This document shows positions 57,455 to 64,000 of a DNA stretch of 64,000 nt, one piece after another. This stretch comes from Aedes albopictus (taxonomy: Eukaryota > Arthropoda > Insecta > Diptera > Culicidae), in contig NC_085136.1 of assembly GCF_035046485.1 (NCBI RefSeq), positions 222,212,853-222,276,852 on the forward strand, in the 5' to 3' direction. Every line of letters begins with the position of its first letter. Positions within the stretch are counted from its first letter, which is position 1. The notes beneath the pieces were generated by a model. That model did not search any database. It was given only the letters and a program-made list of their open reading frames with translations, and had not been told where the DNA came from. The position numbers and the translations under genes are program-made.

Positions 57455-58002
57455 GAAGGATACATTTTTTTATCGGTCATCTTAGATAGGTACGCCACGA
57501 TTAAACCGCAAACAACCTTCTTTTAGGATAATGGTTCACCTAATAGCTGCCAATTCTCTCGTTACATCCAGTTTTGTTCCTTCTTTGCTTCGTCGCCGGC
57601 GCCGTTAGCGCCGTCGTAGGCGGCAACTACCGAAGCAGAAGGTAGTGGTAGTGCGTAACGGAAAGAAATGTAGGGATGGACAAGTATGTCGCTGTTTCGA
57701 TCTTTTTTCTAATTTCAATTTCTTAATTTGATTTATTTCCTTATTTTTCAATTAAATTCCTGGGATAAATAATTATAATAGCTACGTAGTTTAGAGATTA
57801 ATGTAATAATAATAAGAAGACACATTTAAAAAAAAAGTTTACAAATAATTTACACAATATCAATGTTACCTTTTTTTAAGGTAACAAGTGTGGAGAATTT
57901 ATTAGATTCAAGGCTGATTTGCTGCTGCTGCGGGAATACGAAAATCGAGTCCGATCCGAATCCTGCGTAAAGTGTCGTCCTGCCCCACGAATATTCCGTC
58001 GC
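57455..58002. other. No recognisable gene
   Basis: Contains a GC-rich patch CGTCGCCGGCGCCGTTAGCG at about 57588 with no open frame of note. Confidence 0.45.
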
Positions 58003-58100
58003 CTTCGACATCACCCGGGAGCAGCTACACCCCTTTCGTTTCGGATAGTCTCTTTTATCCGAAACGAAAGGGGTGTAGCTGCTCCCGGGTGATGTCGAAG
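58003..58100. repeat. Perfect 45 bp inverted repeat, 8-base loop
   Basis: Arms at 58003-58047 and 58056-58100 are exact reverse complements over all 45 bases (starting CTTCGACATCACCCGGGAGC), with the loop GTCTCTTT. No TIR-like borders or target duplication. Confidence 0.92.
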
Positions 58101-58800
58101 TCTTTCCTTCTTCGCCCCTTATCTTGTAGTAGTGATGCTCCGGACGGAGACGTTGTTACTAATCTATGCCATCTTTCGCCTCGATTACGCTTTCGCTTTC
58201 CCGAATCTCCTATCAGTTTATATCACCATGACATTCCTAGCACCTGTTAGACCTCGGTTACTCGAAAATCCATCTGTTCTTGGTCAAGTTTGTCTAGTGG
58301 AGCCGTCTCTTGTAAACCGGGCAAGAATGGATTAGAAGTTATTTTCCATCCAATAAATCTGACGGGTAAACTAGTAGGAATTAGCTGATTTTGTAAGTTT
58401 TGACCACAAATAGAAACTGAATACAGTCGGGACTGCTATGGGCAATGTCAGATGGTATGTTATATGGCATGTGACCAATCTTGCTAATATGTGCTTATCT
58501 TTTGAATAGAATAATACTGTGTTTCATAAAAGGCAAATATAGATACATTTTTCATTACTTTACTATTTTATTTGTTGTTTTTTTTCTAGACTGATGTGCT
58601 TTGCGAAAAATGATTTTTGAAATTCAAGCAATAATAGATGGACACAAATTGAACAATGCGCAACAAACAACTACTATCGTATTTAAAACTGCTTCTCCAT
58701 TATGGTTGTGATTAAGAATTGTAATAGGTAAACGATGAGACAAAATTTCATTTCATTTCTAACTGATGCTTAATGCCCTAGTTCGTTCTATTGCCATAGA
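58101..58800. other. No recognisable gene
   Basis: AT-rich after 58340. The frame at 58132-58335 is open but unassigned. Confidence 0.4.
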
Positions 58801-59313
58801 ATTCATTTAATGTCGTTTGCTTGATGAGTCGGGCACTTTGAGCACAGCACCTCGGTCATTGATGGTTTTCTTCACTGTAAATCCACGGTCAGCAAGCACA
58901 AGATCTCCTGGACAAAGTTTGTCTAAAAACCCACAGTTTTCGGTGATATATTTATCTGATGTGCGGCCAGTATAAGGCTTAGAGATGAACGATATTGTTC
59001 CAAAAGGTGTAAGGCCAATCATTCCTTTAACAGTATAGTGGTGCTTGGAGTTACTGTACATTTTGATTATTGCAACCTTCATTCCAGGTTTTTCAGTGAA
59101 AATTTCAAAGCAGTTCACGATTACTGTAATGTTATTTGGAAATATGTTCTTATATTTTTAAGGGCAATTCATTTCCAAAAGCTCTGATGATGGCCACTTC
59201 ACTAATCCTTGGAATATAGCGTCGAGTAAAATTTTTTTGTGACTGTTGCTATCATTATTAAGCGGATAATCCTGTGTTTCATACTCCAGAACTTGTTCGT
59301 CTTCCAATATAAT

Positions 59314-60717
59314 CAGTGCCGGATTTAGGCCTCGGGGGGCCCGGGGCAAATCCTATAAAGTGGGCCCCCAGAATCAAAGTTTCGAAAAAATGAACCATAC
59401 AATTGCGTCTTTTTTTCTTAATCCTATGTATTATTATATTTTTGATGTTTACTGTTTTAGGCCTAATATTGAAAACTTCTAATTTCTGAACTTTTCTAAA
59501 GCTCCGACAAATAGAAAATTATTCGAACATTCAATTTGATATTTGGCTCAAATGTCAAAATGCTAGCGTAAATGACATCTTGATCAGATAGTACATTCCG
59601 AATTGAAAACATTTATTCAAGTTTAAATACTTAGCGTTCAGTTTAAAATCTACTAAAACATGGAGCAACTTTATTTGAGATTGTACGAGATCGACGAGTA
59701 TTTCAAGATTCAGATTATACAAAGATTAGTCTCTTGGGAGCAACTGTAGCAATAATCTTAATATCTTCAGAAAAATCCAACATACAGATATGGAAAGCTA
59801 CTGTTTCGAGGACACTCGGTTTTTAAAACTAGCCTTAACTCCCAAACATCTCCAGAATTCATTATTCTCACTTTCTCATTACAGCAACGAACTGATGCAA
59901 ATGAATATTAGGCATTTGTTTTCAGAATATAATCATAATCAACATAAGACGTATGCATAATCATTGTGAAATCTATATTTATAAAAATGTAATAGATAAA
60001 TTTGTGAAACTATTGAAATTTATATTGATGTACAATTACTCTTGAAGATACTCTCAAAAGCTTAATCTTTCATGCACTCTGCTTAGAGACACCTTTTGTA
60101 GCAACTTGAAGTCACGGAAAAGTGTTTCCATTTGATAAAAACTTTCAAGGGTTTTTAGAGAAAATCGCGTATTTTTAAATACTGCGCTAAAAATTATGAA
60201 ACTTTTGATTTTGAACTATTCTTAAGAGAAAATCCACATAAATGGCCAGAAATTATTTTAGAGACCTTTAGGAACCCAATTATAAGTTCTTTTTTTGTGT
60301 GCCGCCTCCACTGGGACACTGCTTCTCACTTTAGTGTTTCATGAGCACTGCCACAGTAAATGTGGAACTGTTATTAACAAAGAGTTTCTTTTGTCAATGA
60401 CCATTTCGTATGTGTATATCGTGTGGCAGGCACGAAGACACTCTTTTCCTGAGGAAGTCAAGGATTTTCCTTTACGAAAGGTTCCTGGACCGACCTGGAA
60501 TTGAACGCGTCACCCTTAGTATGATCATGCTGAATATCCACGCCTTAACAGCTGTGGCTATAGGGGCCCTGTTTGAAATATGAACGCCCATTGACGTGAA
60601 TTTAATATGTATGATTTCATTGAAAAATATAAATTGTATTTCGGATTCTTGGGGGGCCCCCTTCATCGGGGGGCCCGGGGCACTTGCCCCCTTTGCCCCC
60701 CCTTAAATCCGGGCCTG
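59314..60717. mobile_element. 1.4 kb hAT-type element, 8 bp target duplication
   Basis: Ends CAGTGCCGGATTTAGGCC and TTAAATCCGGGCCTG are imperfect TIRs. AATATAAT is duplicated exactly at 59306-59313 and 60718-60725. GGGGGGCCC runs lie inside both ends. No transposase frame, so it is a non-autonomous copy. It splits the THAP/DDE_4 gene and carries a SINE. Confidence 0.9.
60283..60574 (-). mobile_element. Feilai-like tRNA-derived SINE, near full length
   Basis: On the minus strand: tRNA-like head with TATAGCCACAGCTGTTAAGG (A box region) and GCGTTCAATTCC (decayed B box), then GGTCGGTCCAGGAACCTTTC, GTGCCTGCCACACGATATAC, GCAGTGCTCATGAAACACTA and GAAGCAGTGTCCCAGTGGAG. This is the layout of Feilai in Aedes. 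It lies inside the hAT-type element. Confidence 0.8.
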
Positions 60718-61138
60718 AATATAATATCATTCATAGATGAATCCATCTACAGTAAACGTATCATATCCGATTTCTAAAATGATTTCAACTGTTTGAATAA
60801 TTTTTGAAATTTATTGAACACAACGGAATTGCCTGTTCCATTCAAATCATCCATATAGTTTGAATTGTAGTTCAGCCGAAGAGTTGGGATCCCATTTGCA
60901 ACATTCGTGTCATCGGAAGCGGAAGGTTTGCCTACGAGTGTAGAGTTAATTGTTATTTAAAGACATTTATCTACTTCTGGGTATTTACTTGCTTTAAAAT
61001 GCCGTCTACAAATATATTGCCCGAGACATCTTTTCCGCTCATTCCTGCAGCTTCAATCCGGGTGGTTTGCATCGATGGAAAGCGATGAAAACTAACTTTG
61101 TTCTTGCCTTGCCTGGCACCACAGCCGTCCACGCAACA

Positions 61139-62228
61139 TTTTGAAGGTATATTTCAATCAATCTTTAACGAACGGTAACAAAATCGAGGATTTTTTTGTT
61201 TTTTCTTTTAAATCAACAATTTGAAGGTCCTTGCCAAAGGATGTTTTCAAATTGAAATATCTATGCTATAACGTCGGCAAGATCCGTCAACCGGGGGTGA
61301 TTCAGATGTTATAGCAGCGTAGCGTAAAAAGCTGGATAGACCCAAATTTTTTCAGTCTTTCAAATCCATGCTTTGCTTGCGTGATAGAGAAGTGAGTACT
61401 TAGAAAAAAAATAATATACCTAAGTGCAAACGTTAAAATCATGCAACTCAAGTTTCACTTTTTCAAGCACTGAATCAATTCACCTATTGTATGGTCACGC
61501 CAAGTGGCTCTTATTCGCACTCTAAATACACTCCCACCAGGCTGTCGTTTTTGTTGTGCATATTTGCATAGGCTGTGCAGATGGAGGTCGGTGGAAACCT
61601 GCTCAATAAAATCAGTGAGCGAGGCTCACCTAAAAGGCAGTCATCGCGGAGTAAAACTCGACTTCCCAGGACTGCCCCCCCAATGCTCGTGTCCAAGTTT
61701 GCCAGAATGGCACTTAAGGTTCAAGCACATCATGTGCGCCAAGCCGGCTTCTGTTCGAGTGCCGTTCCTCATTCAGCTATTGATTTCGTGTCAATTTCAA
61801 TTGCACGATTCACGAGTAACTTTCTCCTAGGGCGTGGAATCGACAATGGCAGCGGTGGCGTTTGCCCTCCCCAGGGTGCTTTCCGCCAGCGCTGGATACA
61901 TGTTATCATTATCGTTTGAAGTGCTGTTTCGCGATACTCAATTTAGCATACTCCCACTTGAGAGGAAGTTTACCTCTGTAAATCGAGAAATCTAGTTTTC
62001 CTTTCGACGGTTTTGACTGTTCGGAAATGTCCCATTGGTGGTGGAATATCTCCCAAAAGGGCAGTTTTCGCAATCATTGGACAATTTCCAGATTGAATGT
62101 ACACTAAAATATACTTTAGAAACGAGAGTTCTATAAGTTAAAGTATCGGTGAATACCTGAGCAAGACGTTGAAATCAATATTTGCTAACAAATATACATT
62201 TCCAACCAGATCTCCATTCTACCCCACC
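61139..62228. other. No recognisable gene
   Basis: The stretch 61500-61920 is GC-richer with open frames on both strands (plus 61504-61830 and 61575-61919). None resembles a known protein and no splice-bounded exon stands out. Confidence 0.4.
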
Positions 62229-62328
62229 CACGTGGAATGTACCCAATTGGGTAATTGTCACTTACGGGCGGTGGCATGGCAAGTAGTGTGGACACGTGGT
62301 GTGAGTTACCATGTCCCAACAACACGTG
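62229..62328. promoter_or_regulatory. Cluster of three CACGTG E-boxes
   Basis: CACGTG at 62229-62234, 62293-62298 and 62323-62328, each followed by G. This is the canonical site for bHLH factors such as Myc or Clock/Cycle. The neighbourhood is GC-richer than its flanks. No start site or gene is recognised next to it, so regulation is only possible. Confidence 0.35.
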
Positions 62329-62818
62329 GAACATTCCGGTAATGGGGTTGTTAATTATGCAGAATTCACCAGCATCATCGTTAGAGGAGAGCTAATATCG
62401 TGAACGACAAACAAGCTAGCAGCACAGAGCGGCGGCGATGGAGTGCACCTCGGAATATGCTCAACCTTAGTCACTTTAATACACACCATCGATGATAGTC
62501 AACGGATGTGGTTCCACTAACAACCTACAGGATCGGCAGCGGAGGGTGAATATGTGTGCTTATATGCGCCGGAGCGCCTAACTGGGAAGCCCAATCACCA
62601 GCCGGTCATTGATGAATTATTAATTTTTGGAGTGGCATTTGTGTGCCAGATAGAAGTAAGTGACAGCAAATTTTGGAAATTGATATTATTATTAGAGTAG
62701 CTAGAATGAACGATTATTGGATAGCAATGGCACAGTATTGCACTGTCACAATGCAAAAAAGCAAAACAGAAAAAGGTTTTTTTTTGCCGCATAAAATCCT
62801 ATATGCATTTACTAGGTA

Positions 62819-63782
62819 CCGTCGTTGGGGGTGAGAATGGGTCAAAAAAGGATACTCAAAGATTGTTTGTTAAATAACAAATGCAATTGAAGTCGGAATA
62901 ACTTTTTATTTGGTATGTATACTCTCCTATGTGGTAATGATAGTTTAGCAAGAAAGTTTCACGTTATATGAATTGCTTACTAAACTACAAATGATTGAAA
63001 ATTGACCCAATCTCACCCCTTAGAGGGGGTGAGAATGGGTCAAAGTATTCGAAATCACCTATCTAAGAATTTAAATTAATTTTATTGATCATATATAGTA
63101 AACCTACTTAAAACACAATGTTATCATGACGAATAAAAGCTTAGGTAATTTTAAACAATGATTAATCCACCTAAAAGGGCTAATACAACAGAAAAAATGG
63201 TTGAAATTTGATCAAATAACGTTTGTATACTGTATCACCATTGTTAGCCATCATAATCATCATCATTAAGAGTTTCAACCTCCATGAGAGGAGGGGAGAT
63301 TACAATGAGGGAGGGGCGAAGAAAGAATGAAAGATTGATTGTAAAAAAAACATGCTAGTTTTTGTATACTGCTTAAGAAATGTTTAACCAAACCCTCCGT
63401 TATAAACTCTTATGTACAGTACATGATCATTGGCTTCTATATTGCTAAAACACATCACTCCATCTCAAGATAGAGGGTTGCTCGAATATTATGTTAAGTC
63501 TATTTTGTGAGCTTACGATATTGCAGTACACTAAAGATTAGCTAATGATTAGAGGAGCTGTCCAAACGCATGGGTGTATTGTTTTAAATGATTTTAGGCA
63601 CTAAACGTATTAACACACTCGTTTGACGCTTCTAGACATATTTTTGGAAGAAAGCGTGCTTTAGTGAAAATACGGTAAACATGGCACCACTCTAACGTCA
63701 AATGGGGACTGGATAACAAGTTGAATTTTTAGTTAAGCTTATGTGCACTCGATAACTTGCTTGACCCAATCTCACCCCCATT
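62819..63782. mobile_element. Two tandem mariner-like MITEs sharing a junction
   Basis: TACCGTCGTTGGGGGTGAG with AATGGGTCAA opens the first unit; TTGACCCAATCTCACCCC closes it at about 63020 and, after TTAGA, GGGGGTGAGAATGGGTCAA opens the second, which closes at about 63780 with TTGACCCAATCTCACCCCC. The interiors differ and are non-coding. Confidence 0.7.
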
Positions 63783-64000
63783 TTTAATATTGAGACATGG
63801 GGTCGAACATATTAAGTTTTTAAATAAAAAGAGCAATGACAGCCCGCTTTTTTCATTAGATCAACCAGGTAATACCTACAGCTAACCACTTAGAGCAAGT
63901 TTACCGGGGGCTACTATCTGGGCGAGTAAAATGATTGCCCACGGAGTTGTCATTTTAGTTTAGTTACTCATTTCCATACCGCTACTATATTTAGTCACCC

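Larger units (their letters stand above)
58807..61138 (-). pseudogene. THAP/DDE_4 transposase, interrupted
   Basis: The minus strand begins at 61138 with a THAP-type C2CH start, CCVDGCG...KNKVSFHRFPSM, then a 57 nt intron-like gap (GTAAAT...TAG, 60988-60932) and linker. The hAT-type insertion follows. The DDE_Tnp_4 part then reads FQGLVKWPSSELLEMNCP, a stop, NIFPNNITVIVNCFEIFTEK, YTVKGMIGLTPFGTISFIS and LCPGDLVLADRGF. The first catalytic Asp is Asn here (VNCFE for the usual IDCTE), the second (LADRGF) is kept. The C-terminus is lost. It resembles ISL2EU/PIF-type THAP transposases of insects. Confidence 0.75.

Overview
The window looks like a stretch of mosquito genomic DNA, most likely Aedes, packed with mobile elements. 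The evidence is two minus-strand copies of a Feilai-type tRNA-derived SINE, R1-clade, Jockey, RTE-like, BEL/Pao and Penelope-like fragments, many TA- and TTA-flanked MITEs, and short canonical introns. The genus is an inference from the SINE and MITE families. No intact host gene was recognised, and almost every protein-coding trace is a broken transposon gene.

Layout. 1-2.8 kb: decayed simple repeat, a tRNA-derived SINE, anonymous DNA, a BEL/Pao scrap. 2.9-15.9 kb: an R1-clade retrotransposon (plus strand, about 4.0-12.3 kb, poly-A ended) whose 5' leader is split by a 2.8 kb TIR element that itself carries nested MITEs. It is flanked by minus-strand R1 fragments that may be one older interrupted copy. 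14.8-15.6 kb: MITEs and a minisatellite. 16.0-17.7 kb: a minus-strand Penelope-like element interrupted by a fold-back element with a perfect 8 bp target duplication. 19.8-20.9 kb: a fold-back element and a 55 bp retrotransposon insertion. 21.0-28.5 kb: repeated units that carry a TATA box (some also a CCAAT box) and a histone-type 3' stem-loop, five on the minus strand and two on the plus strand, with MITEs between. 29.2-30.2 kb: a truncated Jockey element with a 14 bp target duplication. 31-37.7 kb: a 137 bp tandem repeat and stacked MITEs. 36.6-39.1 kb: a duplicated segment in which one copy carries a 960 bp TA-flanked element and the other is the empty site. 40.2-44.6 kb: two minus-strand genes of a transposase-like multicopy animal family (a C2H2 gene, frameshifted; and a SAM-like multi-exon gene that looks open). 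49-54 kb: a 24 bp satellite that changes orientation near 51.66 kb. 55.7-61.1 kb: a piggyBac transposase pseudogene, a perfect 45 bp palindrome, and a THAP/DDE_4 transposase pseudogene interrupted by a hAT-type element that in turn holds a Feilai SINE. 62.2-63.8 kb: three E-boxes and tandem mariner-like MITEs.

The genes do not form a pathway. The readable biology is insertion history, with several insertion events proven at base level by target duplications or an empty site. The most unusual content is the family of histone-like transcription-unit repeats at 21.5-28.5 kb.
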